Assembly (NCBI GenBank): GCA_013297545.1
Contig: JAAFHH010000277.1
Span: forward strand, 1-5,014
From: Alphaproteobacteria bacterium
GTDB lineage: Bacteria > Pseudomonadota > Alphaproteobacteria > Elsterales > Elsteraceae
Length of the DNA stretch: 5,014 nt
Reading direction: 5' to 3'
The notes beneath the pieces are model-generated. The model made no database searches. It was not told the DNA's origin and was given only the letters and a program-made list of their open reading frames with translations. Shown one piece after another: positions 1 to 5,014 of the stretch. The position numbers and the translations under genes are program-made. The first letter of the stretch is position 1. Every line of letters begins with the position of its first letter.

Positions 1-77
1 ACAGCCGGATCGTGTTCATCGGCCGCGGCCTCAGCGGCGATTGGCTGCGCGACGGCTTCATGAACACGCTGGCATGA
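1..77 (+). CDS. C-terminal end of a CobW/COG0523-family GTPase (5' truncated by the window edge)
   Basis: An open frame enters from the left edge and ends at TGA 75-77, giving 24 complete codons (SRIVFIGRGL... ending in NTLA). This tail aligns without gaps to residues 310-333 of the complete COG0523 GTPase at 1078-2088, with 10 of 24 positions identical, including the SRIV start, the I-R-L spacing and the final LA. In the CobW C-terminal domain family this is the last beta-strand and helix, just after the metal-proximal histidine motifs. The stop overlaps the ATG of the WD40 gene (ATGA at 74-77), so the two are probably one transcript. I infer a G3E-family metallochaperone GTPase, probably for zinc. 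The GTPase motifs themselves lie outside the window, so the identification rests on the tail alone. Confidence 0.7.
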   Translation, partial: SRIVFIGRGLSGDWLRDGFMNTLA

Positions 78-1081
78 GCGAGCTGCAAAAAACCGCCTGG
101 CGCTTCGATGCCGGTGCCGTTGCCGCCGCGATCTCTGGCAGCATCGCGGCCGTGGGCCTCGGCGACGGCCGGGTCCGGTTGATTGACCTCACCGATCCGC
201 GCGAAGCGACCTTGCGGGTGGTGAGCGCGCATCACGGCAGTGTGCTCGCGCTCGCCGCCACCAAGGCGGGTTTCGTCAGCGGCGGCGATGATGGCCGGTT
301 GGTGACGATCTCCCGCGAGGGGGAAGTAGCCGAACTTGGCCTCTGGCGCGGCCGGCAGCTCGATACCCTCACTGTCACCGCTGACGGCACGATCGCGGTC
401 GCCGTCGGCCGAGTGATTGAGTTGTTCCAGGGTGCTGAGCGCCGCAGCCTCGGCCCCCACCCGAGCAGTGTCGCGGGCTTGCACAGCCGCGGCAACCTGC
501 TGGCAGCCGCCCACTATGATGGGGCGACCTTGTGGGATCTGGCCGATCCGACCGCGGAGCCGAAGCGCCTGACCTGGAAGGGATCGCACCTCGCCGCCGC
601 CCTCGCCCCCGACAGTGCTGTGCTGTGCACCGCAACCCAGGACGGCGAAGTGCATGGCTGGCACCTGGCGGCCACCGGCGAGATGCGGATGTCCGGTTAC
701 GGCGCCAAAGTGCGCGCGCTGAGCTGGTCCGCCGATGGTCAGTGGCTGGCAGCGGCCGGCGTGCCGTTGCTGCACTGCTGGCCGTTCGATGGGCCAGGGC
801 CCGAAGGCCGCGCGCCGCTTGATCTCCACGATGGCGGCGAGGTGGCGACCACCACAGTTGCCTGCCACCCGTTCCTACCGCTGGTCGCTGGTGGCTACGG
901 CGATGGCATGCTGGTGCTGGGTGACATCTCGGCCCGCGGCGTGCGGGGCGAGCCGATCCGTGTCTCCAAGCGCGAAATCACCGCCCTTGCCTGGTCGGGC
1001 GATGGCCGCGCGTTGGTCGCGGCTGCCGGTGACGGCAAAGCGCTGACCATGACCTTGCCGCTGCCGGTCGGTCTCAGATGA
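74..1081 (+). CDS. WD40-repeat-like beta-propeller protein located between two COG0523 GTPases
   Basis: This is a 335-residue protein with no signal peptide and no membrane segment, so it is probably cytoplasmic. By eye it holds seven to eight degenerate repeats of about 30-40 residues, at roughly 10-40, 51-80, 93-120, 127-157, 168-199, 209-239, 254-286 and 299-327. Several carry a GDGRV or DDGRL type turn before the strand. The clearest WD dipeptide is ATLWDL (152-156), with degenerate equivalents such as RLIDL, VHGWHL and LLHCWPF. WD40 propellers act as protein-binding scaffolds, and no catalytic motif is visible. I chose ATG 74 because it overlaps the stop of the upstream GTPase and gives a natural MSELQ start; the TTG at 41 in the same frame would lie inside the upstream gene. 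There is no clear Shine-Dalgarno sequence, which fits reinitiation. Its stop overlaps the next GTPase start. A scaffold or regulator for the flanking GTPases is inference only. Confidence 0.85.
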   Translation: MSELQKTAWRFDAGAVAAAISGSIAAVGLGDGRVRLIDLTDPREATLRVVSAHHGSVLALAATKAGFVSGGDDGRLVTISREGEVAELGLWRGRQLDTLTVTADGTIAVAVGRVIELFQGAERRSLGPHPSSVAGLHSRGNLLAAAHYDGATLWDLADPTAEPKRLTWKGSHLAAALAPDSAVLCTATQDGEVHGWHLAATGEMRMSGYGAKVRALSWSADGQWLAAAGVPLLHCWPFDGPGPEGRAPLDLHDGGEVATTTVACHPFLPLVAGGYGDGMLVLGDISARGVRGEPIRVSKREITALAWSGDGRALVAAAGDGKALTMTLPLPVGLR

Positions 1082-2088
1082 GCGATCTCGTCCCCGTCAC
1101 CCTGCTGACTGGGTTTCTGGGGGCTGGCAAGACCAGCCTGCTGAACCGCTTGATGGCGAACCCGCGGCTCAGCGACGCCCTCGTCCTGATCAACGAATTC
1201 GGCGAGATCGGCTTGGACCACGACCTGGTTCAAGGCGTGTCCGGCGAGATGGTGGTGATGGCATCGGGCTGCTTGTGCTGCACGATCAAGGCCGATCTCG
1301 TGCGCGAGCTTGGCGTGCGCTACCTTGAGCGCAAGCGCGGTGCGATCGCCTTCGGGCGGGTGGTGATCGAAACCACCGGGCTCGCCGATCCCGCCCCGAT
1401 CTTGCACGCGCTGATGGCCGATCCGCTGCTGGCGCAGAGCTACCGGCTCGATGGCGTCGTGACGGTGGTGGATGCGGTCAATGGGGCTGCCAGCCTCGAC
1501 CAGCAGGCAGAAGCCGCCAAGCAGGCCGCCGTGGCCGACCGGATTGTGCTGACCAAAACCGATCTGGCGGACGCGGCCACCACCGCGGCGCTGACGGCGC
1601 GCCTCAAGCGCTTGAACCCAGCCGCACCAATCCTGACACCGGCAGACGCGGGGCCGGACCGGTTGTTCGACGTCGGCCTCTACAATCCAACCACCAAGCA
1701 CGTCGATGTGGCGGGTTGGCTGGCGGCGGAGGCCTATGCCCACGATCACCACCACCATCACCATGATGTGAACCGCCACGATGCGCGCATCGTGGCCACC
1801 TGCATCGTCCTGACCGATCCCGTACCCTGGGATGCGTTTGCACTGTGGGCGGAAAGCTTGGCGATGCACCGGGGTGACCAGGTGCTGCGCTTGAAGGCGA
1901 TCATCAATGCGGTCGGTGAAGCCGGACCGATCGCGGTGCACGGTGTGCAACACCTCTACCACCCGCCAGCCCGCCTGCCGGCCTGGCCGAACGCTGATCG
2001 CACCAGCCGCATTGTCGTGATCGCGCGCGATCTCGACCCAGCTGCGATCCGCCAATCGCTCGACGACGCGTTGGCCGCGGGGCGATGA
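1078..2088 (+). CDS. CobW/COG0523 (G3E) GTPase, probable zinc metallochaperone
   Basis: This is a complete 336-residue G3E P-loop GTPase. The Walker A motif is GFLGAGKT (12-19). The metal-binding GCLCC motif diagnostic of COG0523 is at 64-68, the Walker B/switch II motif ETTGLADP at 98-105, and the base-recognition motif is TKTD (159-162) in place of the canonical NKxD, a common variant in this family. A histidine-rich linker, HDHHHHHHD (222-230), precedes the CobW C-terminal domain (about 237-333), which contains VHGVQHLYHPP (287-297). The family couples GTP hydrolysis to delivery of metal to client enzymes. The Cys and His content, with no cobalamin genes nearby, favours zinc over cobalt, but this is inference; nitrile hydratase activators and true CobW also belong here. 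ATG 1078 overlaps the WD40 stop, and the TGA overlaps the next start at 2085. The tail resembles the truncated upstream GTPase, so the two are paralogues in one operon. Confidence 0.93.
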   Translation: MSDLVPVTLLTGFLGAGKTSLLNRLMANPRLSDALVLINEFGEIGLDHDLVQGVSGEMVVMASGCLCCTIKADLVRELGVRYLERKRGAIAFGRVVIETTGLADPAPILHALMADPLLAQSYRLDGVVTVVDAVNGAASLDQQAEAAKQAAVADRIVLTKTDLADAATTAALTARLKRLNPAAPILTPADAGPDRLFDVGLYNPTTKHVDVAGWLAAEAYAHDHHHHHHDVNRHDARIVATCIVLTDPVPWDAFALWAESLAMHRGDQVLRLKAIINAVGEAGPIAVHGVQHLYHPPARLPAWPNADRTSRIVVIARDLDPAAIRQSLDDALAAGR

Positions 2089-2420
2089 GCCAGCTCACCC
2101 TCTCTTGGATCGCGCTGCTGACGGCCGGTGCCTGCGAGATCGTCTGGGCCGTCGGCATGAAGCTGTCGGACGGGTTTCGCAACCTCGTGTGGAGCGGGGT
2201 GACGCTGGCCGCGATCCTCACCTCCATGGGCCTGATGGCGTTTGCATTCCGGACCATCCCGCTTGGCACCGGCTACGCCGTGTGGACCGGCATTGGGGCG
2301 GCTGGCACGGCGATCGTTGGGATCTATCTGTTCGATGAACCGCAGGACTGGTTGCGCGTCGCCTCGATCGCCATGATCGTCGCCGGCGTGATTGGTTTGA
2401 AGATTGGAATGCTGCGATGA
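2085..2420 (+). CDS. sugE: Gdx/SugE-type small multidrug resistance (SMR) transporter, probable guanidinium exporter
   Basis: A 111-residue protein with four hydrophobic segments (about 7-25, 34-54, 61-82 and 91-109), the standard SMR size. It follows E. coli SugE/Gdx as I remember it, with a 5-residue longer N-terminus. Shared stretches are CEIVWAVG (17-24), GTGYAVWTGIGA (61-72) and the final IVAGVIGLK. The Gdx binding-site residues Glu13, Trp16, Ser42, Tyr59 and Trp62 correspond to E18, W21, S47, Y64 and W67, all present. This places it in the guanidinium-export branch and not with the EmrE-type polyaromatic-cation exporters. Gdx exchanges guanidinium for protons in the inner membrane as an antiparallel dual-topology homodimer, and a single unpaired gene fits that. 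Both ends are ATGA overlaps with neighbours. No guanidine riboswitch is possible directly upstream, because the preceding bases are coding. The substrate is predicted only. Confidence 0.92.
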   Translation: MSQLTLSWIALLTAGACEIVWAVGMKLSDGFRNLVWSGVTLAAILTSMGLMAFAFRTIPLGTGYAVWTGIGAAGTAIVGIYLFDEPQDWLRVASIAMIVAGVIGLKIGMLR

Positions 2421-3190
2421 GCTCAGACACCAGCGTTGAGGCCTTGATCGATCGCATCAAGGGCAGCCGGCTGCACATCGCAACGCCGTGCTACGGCGGC
2501 ATGGTTGCGATCAACTACAGTCTGGCGCTGATGCGCACGGTCCAGATGTTTGCGGACCTGAAGGTGCCGGTGCAGCTGCACTTCACCACCAACGAATCGC
2601 TGATCACCCGGGCGCGCAACAATCTGCTGGCCGAATTCATGGCGACTGACGGCACCCACTTCATGTTCATCGACGCGGACATTGAATGGGAACCAGAATC
2701 GGTGCTGCGCCTGCTCGCCGCTGAAAAGCCGCTGATTGGCGGCGCGTACCCGATGAAAATGCTGAACTGGCGCGCGATGGAAAGTGCCGTGCGCGGCGGC
2801 AAGGGCGACATCCGCCGGTTCTCTGCGGTGTATGCGCTGAACTTTGATCCGGCCTTGAATGCACTGCCCGACGAAGACGTGGTGCGCGTCCAAGACCTCG
2901 CGACCGGCTTCATGATGATCCGCCGCGACGTCATCGAACGCCTGCAGGTCGCCCACCGGGACCTGAAGTACGACAACCACGACCCGCGCCTGTCGCCTGT
3001 GTCCTACGCCCTGTTCGACACGATGATCGACCCGGAAACCCGGCTCTACCTTTCGGAAGACTACGCGTTCTGCCGGCGCTGGCAGAAGATCGACGGCGAG
3101 GTCTGGCTCGACCGCCGGATCGTCTTGAACCATGTCGGCACCTACAAATTCGAAGGCGACGCCCAGGCGATCTGGCAGTTTCAGCGCTAA
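2417..3190 (+). CDS. Putative GT-A fold glycosyltransferase of unknown acceptor
   Basis: A 257-residue protein with no signal peptide or membrane span. Its layout fits a GT-A nucleotide-sugar transferase: a first strand at LHIATPCYGG (19-28), a conserved-looking segment LITRARNNLLAEFM (62-75), and a DxD-type motif in FIDADIEW (84-91; D86-A-D88) expected to bind the divalent metal and the sugar nucleotide. GGAYPMK (108-114) follows, then ATGFMMIRRDV (162-172), an acidic LSEDYAFCRRW (212-222) that could supply the catalytic base, and NHVGTYKF (238-245), whose H239 sits where many GT-A enzymes have a metal-ligand histidine. The sugar donor and acceptor cannot be inferred, and no other cell-envelope or polysaccharide genes are nearby. 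The start overlaps the sugE stop (ATGA 2417-2420). The TAA at 3188-3190 is followed by a further 26 sense codons in the same frame up to the next gene's ATG. Confidence 0.72.
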   Translation: MSSDTSVEALIDRIKGSRLHIATPCYGGMVAINYSLALMRTVQMFADLKVPVQLHFTTNESLITRARNNLLAEFMATDGTHFMFIDADIEWEPESVLRLLAAEKPLIGGAYPMKMLNWRAMESAVRGGKGDIRRFSAVYALNFDPALNALPDEDVVRVQDLATGFMMIRRDVIERLQVAHRDLKYDNHDPRLSPVSYALFDTMIDPETRLYLSEDYAFCRRWQKIDGEVWLDRRIVLNHVGTYKFEGDAQAIWQFQR

Positions 3191-3240
3191 ACGCCGCAGA
3201 TCCTGGACGGCGGGCGCGTCTGGCGCTACCTAACCCTTGA

Positions 3241-3254
3241 CGGCACTCGTGCCG
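3241..3254 (+). promoter_or_regulatory. Small hairpin just upstream of a ribosome binding site
   Basis: CGGCA CTCG TGCCG forms a 5-bp GC-rich stem with a four-base loop; a sixth C-G pair is possible if the loop shrinks to two bases. It ends two bases before the AGGAGG of the NDUFA9-like gene. No run of T follows, so it is not an intrinsic terminator. It could affect mRNA stability or ribosome access, or be chance in GC-rich DNA. Confidence 0.35.
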
Positions 3255-3256
3255 AT

Positions 3257-3262
3257 AGGAGG
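3257..3262 (+). promoter_or_regulatory. Consensus ribosome binding site for the NDUFA9-like gene
   Basis: AGGAGG lies six bases before ATG 3269. It is the only perfect Shine-Dalgarno core seen in front of a gene in this window and it fixes the start. The contrast with the SD-poor overlapping starts upstream marks a change from coupled to independent translation initiation. Confidence 0.85.
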
Positions 3263-3268
3263 CGGATC

Positions 3269-4219
3269 ATGGCGTTGCGTATTGTCACGGTGTTTGGCGG
3301 CTCAGGCTTCATCGGGCGCCACTTGATCCGGCGACTGGCCAAGACCGGTGCCACCATCCGCGTGCCGGTGCGCAATGCCGAAAAGGCGAAGTTCCTGAAA
3401 CCGATGGGCGATGTCGGCCAAGTCGTGCCGATCGCCGTTGATATCCGCGATCCAGCTGCAGTCGCCGCCCAAGTGGCCCACGCGGATGCCGTGGTGTCGC
3501 TGGTCGGCATTCTGGCGCCCACACAAGGCCGCAGCTTCCAGGCAATCCAGGCCGAAGCACCGGGCGTGATTGCGCGCGCGGCTGCCGCTGCCGGTGCGAC
3601 GCGGATGGTGCACGTCTCCGCGATTGGCGCCGATCTGGACTCAGCGGCCGAATATGCCCGCACCAAGGCGGAAGGCGAGAACGCGGTCCGCGCGGGCTTC
3701 CCCGATGCGACGATCCTGCGCCCCTCCATCGTGTTCGGGCCGGAAGACGGCTTCTTCAACCTGTTCGCCGGCATGGCGCGCCTGGCGCCCGTACTGCCGG
3801 CGTTCGGCGGTGGGGCGACCCGCATGCAGCCGGTCTATGTCGGCGACGTGGCGGATGCGATCATGGCGTCCCTCACCACCCCCCATCATCTGAGGCAGAC
3901 CTATGAGCTTGGCGGGCCGGATGTGCATACGTTCCGCGAACTGGTGCAAATGGCACTCGACTATTCAGGCCGTGGTGGCAAGCCGATCATCGGCATTCCG
4001 TTCAGCATCGCGATGCTGCAGGGCTGGGTGTTGGAAAAGCTGCCGTTCAAGCTGCTGACCCAAGATCAAGTCACCATGCTGAAGTCCGACAATGTCTGCA
4101 CGGGCGCGCTGCCTGGCCTCGATGCCTTCGGGATCGCACCCACCGCACTTGCCACCATCCTGCCGACCTACCTCGACCGGTTCCGCACCGGCGGTCGGTT
4201 CGCGCCGAAGTCGGCATAG
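3269..4219 (+). CDS. Complex I NDUFA9-like, NAD(P)-binding epimerase-like protein
   Basis: A 316-residue atypical/extended short-chain dehydrogenase with an N-terminal Rossmann fold. The dinucleotide-binding motif is FGGSGFIGRH (9-18), a TGxxGxxG variant. Further features are VDIRD (57-61) after the second strand, a VSLVGI strand (76-81), HVSAIGAD (115-122), a Y129-x3-K133 pair in EYARTK, and RPSIVFGPEDGFFN (151-164). The C-terminal half (about 185-316) carries the MQPVYVGDVADAI motif seen in NDUFA9 homologues. In mitochondria NDUFA9 is an accessory complex I subunit that binds NADPH; bacterial relatives are usually annotated as NDUFA9-family proteins, and a role in complex I or quinone biology is inferred only. 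No other nuo gene is in view. Start ATG 3269 is set by AGGAGG. The gene ends with TAG, which overlaps a terminator hairpin. As I recall, this gene lies near gltD in other alphaproteobacteria. Confidence 0.9.
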   Translation: MALRIVTVFGGSGFIGRHLIRRLAKTGATIRVPVRNAEKAKFLKPMGDVGQVVPIAVDIRDPAAVAAQVAHADAVVSLVGILAPTQGRSFQAIQAEAPGVIARAAAAAGATRMVHVSAIGADLDSAAEYARTKAEGENAVRAGFPDATILRPSIVFGPEDGFFNLFAGMARLAPVLPAFGGGATRMQPVYVGDVADAIMASLTTPHHLRQTYELGGPDVHTFRELVQMALDYSGRGGKPIIGIPFSIAMLQGWVLEKLPFKLLTQDQVTMLKSDNVCTGALPGLDAFGIAPTALATILPTYLDRFRTGGRFAPKSA

Positions 4220-4237
4220 GTCCGTTTCGGTCCTTTT
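4218..4237 (+). terminator. Candidate rho-independent terminator after the NDUFA9-like gene
   Basis: AGG-T-CCG, loop TTT, CGG-T-CCT can fold into two three-pair helices separated by one T-T mismatch (4218-4234), followed directly by TTT (four T in all at 4234-4237). The 5' arm overlaps the last two bases of the stop codon TAG. The stem is short and imperfect, so termination may be partial. Its position directly after the stop and the T run make it the best terminator in the window. Confidence 0.55.
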
Positions 4238-4314
4238 GATCGGGATGCCCTTGCGGACGTTCCGGAAACCGGGTTCCACACTGCTGTTCGGATGGTCAGA
4301 TAGGGCCGTTTCGG
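4222..4314 (+). repeat. Pair of 9-bp direct repeats CCGTTTCGG in the spacer before gltD
   Basis: CCGTTTCGG occurs at 4222-4230 and again at 4306-4314. Each copy is a dyad (CCG, TTT, CGG), and each is followed shortly by T-rich sequence: CCTTTT after the first, TTTCTTT after the second. A related 8-mer, CGGACGTT, also occurs twice (4254-4261 and 4312-4319), and CCGG-AAA-CCGG at 4262-4272 is a further small dyad. The second CCGTTTCGG copy could be a weaker terminator or a protein site. Chance is possible, given how short the units are. Confidence 0.4.
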
Positions 4315-4333
4315 ACGTTTCTTTGAAATTTCT

Positions 4334-4362
4334 TTAGACGTCGCTTGATCAACCTGCTACAC
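4334..4362 (+). promoter_or_regulatory. Weak sigma-70-like promoter candidate for gltD
   Basis: TTAGAC (4334-4339) and CTACAC (4357-4362) are 17 bp apart, the normal spacing, and TG stands just before the TAC of the -10 element. Both hexamers match the consensus poorly. Two palindromes lie inside or beside the element, GACGTC (4337-4342) and TTGATCAA (4345-4352), and either could be an operator. The placement about 35-60 bases before the gltD start, after a terminator candidate, makes a promoter here reasonable. Confidence 0.25.
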
Positions 4363-4387
4363 GGCCCGTCCCGAAGGGATCAGGCGT

Positions 4388-4392
4388 GAGGG
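4388..4392 (+). promoter_or_regulatory. Ribosome binding site candidate for gltD
   Basis: GAGGG lies four bases before ATG 4397, which is close but acceptable. It supports this ATG over the internal ATG at 4448 (MLRFIS), which has no purine-rich stretch in front of it. A short dyad, TCCC-GAA-GGGA, at 4369-4379 lies just upstream in the leader. Confidence 0.55.
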
Positions 4393-4396
4393 CGAG

Positions 4397-5014
4397 ATGG
4401 CGATCAGTGACACCGGCGCGAAAGCCCAAGCAGCGGCACAGACCCGCATGCTGCGCTTCATCTCGGTTGCCAAAGGCATGCCGGACAAGCGCGAGGCGGA
4501 TGCGCGCGCGCAGGATTTCGATGAGATCTACGGCGAGTTCGCCGCCAGCGCTGCGGCCGAGCAATCAAGCCGCTGTTCGCAATGCGGCATCCCGTTCTGC
4601 CAAGTCCACTGTCCTTTGCACAACAACATCCCGGATTGGCTGAAGCTGACCGCGGAGGGGCGTTTGGAAGAAGCCTACGAGCTCTCGCAAGCGACCAACA
4701 CGTTCCCCGAGATTTGCGGGCGGATCTGCCCGCAAGACCGGCTGTGCGAAGGCAACTGCGTGATCGAGAAGGGCTTTGAGTCCGTCTCCATCGGCGCGGT
4801 GGAGAAGTACATCACCGACACCGCCTGGGAACAGGGCTGGGTGAAGCCTGGCCGGCCGAAGCACGAACGCCCGCAATCGGTCGGCATCATCGGGGGTGGC
4901 CCCGGTGGCTTGGCCGCCGCCGACGTGCTGCGCCGCAAGGGCTACCAAGTCCATGTCTATGATCGCTACGACCGCATCGGCGGCCTGATGATCTACGGCA
5001 TCCCGAACTTCAAG
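4397..5014 (+). CDS. gltD: Glutamate synthase (NADPH) small subunit GltD, N-terminal 206 residues (3' cut by the window edge)
   Basis: The frame is open from ATG 4397 to the last base, exactly 206 codons of a protein usually near 480 residues. GltD takes electrons from NADPH through FAD and iron-sulfur centres to the large subunit GltB, which makes two glutamates from glutamine and 2-oxoglutarate in the cytoplasm (GS-GOGAT ammonium assimilation). The N-terminal iron-sulfur domain has both cysteine groups: C60-x2-C63-x4-C68-x3-C72 (in RCSQCGIPFCQVHC) and C107-x3-C111-x5-C117-x3-C121 (in ICGRICPQDRLCEGNC). The FAD-binding GxGxxG motif is at 166-171 (IIGGGPGG), and GGLMIYGIPNFK (195-206) is the conserved segment after the first Rossmann unit. 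The NADPH domain lies beyond the edge. gltB is not in view. MLRFISV (from residue 18) is where many homologues begin, so a later start is possible but lacks a ribosome binding site. Confidence 0.95.
   Translation, partial: MAISDTGAKAQAAAQTRMLRFISVAKGMPDKREADARAQDFDEIYGEFAASAAAEQSSRCSQCGIPFCQVHCPLHNNIPDWLKLTAEGRLEEAYELSQATNTFPEICGRICPQDRLCEGNCVIEKGFESVSIGAVEKYITDTAWEQGWVKPGRPKHERPQSVGIIGGGPGGLAAADVLRRKGYQVHVYDRYDRIGGLMIYGIPNFK

Noticed and set aside
41..73. TTG start giving an 11-residue longer WD40 protein
   Set aside because: It would lie inside the upstream GTPase's last helix. ATG 74 gives the same ATGA overlap seen at the other three junctions.
1741..1764. CAC/CAT tract as a microsatellite or phase-variable repeat
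   Set aside because: It mixes CAC, CAT and GAT codons and is only about eight units long. It reads as a selected His-rich protein loop, and slippage by whole codons would not shift the frame.
895..2055. 386-codon open frame on the minus strand, antisense to the GTPase
   Set aside because: It is a shadow of the GTPase gene in GC-rich DNA. Its translation has low-complexity His/Val runs (from the His tract) and no recognisable domain, while the + strand frame has full GTPase motifs.
2423..3133. 236-codon open frame on the minus strand, antisense to the glycosyltransferase
   Set aside because: Composition is rich in His, Arg and Val with no motif, and the frame matches the complement of the real gene's codon positions. 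Treated as a shadow.
3191..3268. Terminator or promoter in the spacer before the NDUFA9-like gene
   Set aside because: The only hairpin (3241-3254) has no T run after it. TTGACG at 3237-3242 resembles a -35 box, but no -10 box lies at the right distance.
4220..4396. Sigma-54 promoter or riboswitch ahead of gltD
   Set aside because: No GG-N10-GC element with the usual TGGCAC/TTGC context is visible, and the spacer shows only short dyads, not a recognisable aptamer fold.

Overview
The window reads as a stretch of chromosome from a GC-rich alphaproteobacterium. Rhodospirillales or a near relative is my best guess. This rests on strong GC bias at third codon positions, a GltD whose N-terminus has the alphaproteobacterial form, and an NDUFA9-type epimerase-like protein, a family I associate with alphaproteobacteria. 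All convincing genes lie on the + strand. I see no rRNA, tRNA, CRISPR array, insertion sequence or phage gene.

Region 1 (1-3190) is a tightly packed operon that begins before the window. It holds the last 24 codons of a CobW/COG0523-type GTPase, then a cytoplasmic WD40-like beta-propeller protein, a complete COG0523 GTPase with a histidine-rich metal loop, a Gdx/SugE-type small multidrug resistance (SMR) transporter, and a putative GT-A fold glycosyltransferase. Each of the four junctions is an ATGA overlap with no strong Shine-Dalgarno sequence, which suggests coupled translation. The two GTPases flanking the propeller point to a metal-handling module, probably for zinc. The transporter and the glycosyltransferase have no obvious metal role and may simply share the transcript.

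Region 2 (3191-4237) has a 78-bp spacer with a small hairpin and a consensus ribosome binding site, then an NDUFA9-like NAD(P)-binding protein. An intrinsic terminator candidate overlaps its stop codon.

Region 3 (4238-5014) is a spacer with short repeated dyads and a weak promoter candidate, then the first 206 codons of gltD, the small subunit of NADPH-dependent glutamate synthase. The gene runs off the right edge.

Most of the window is ordinary core metabolism. The part most worth a second look is the GTPase / WD40 / GTPase arrangement. The role of the WD40 protein there cannot be read from the sequence, and the glycosyltransferase-like protein also has no clear job.
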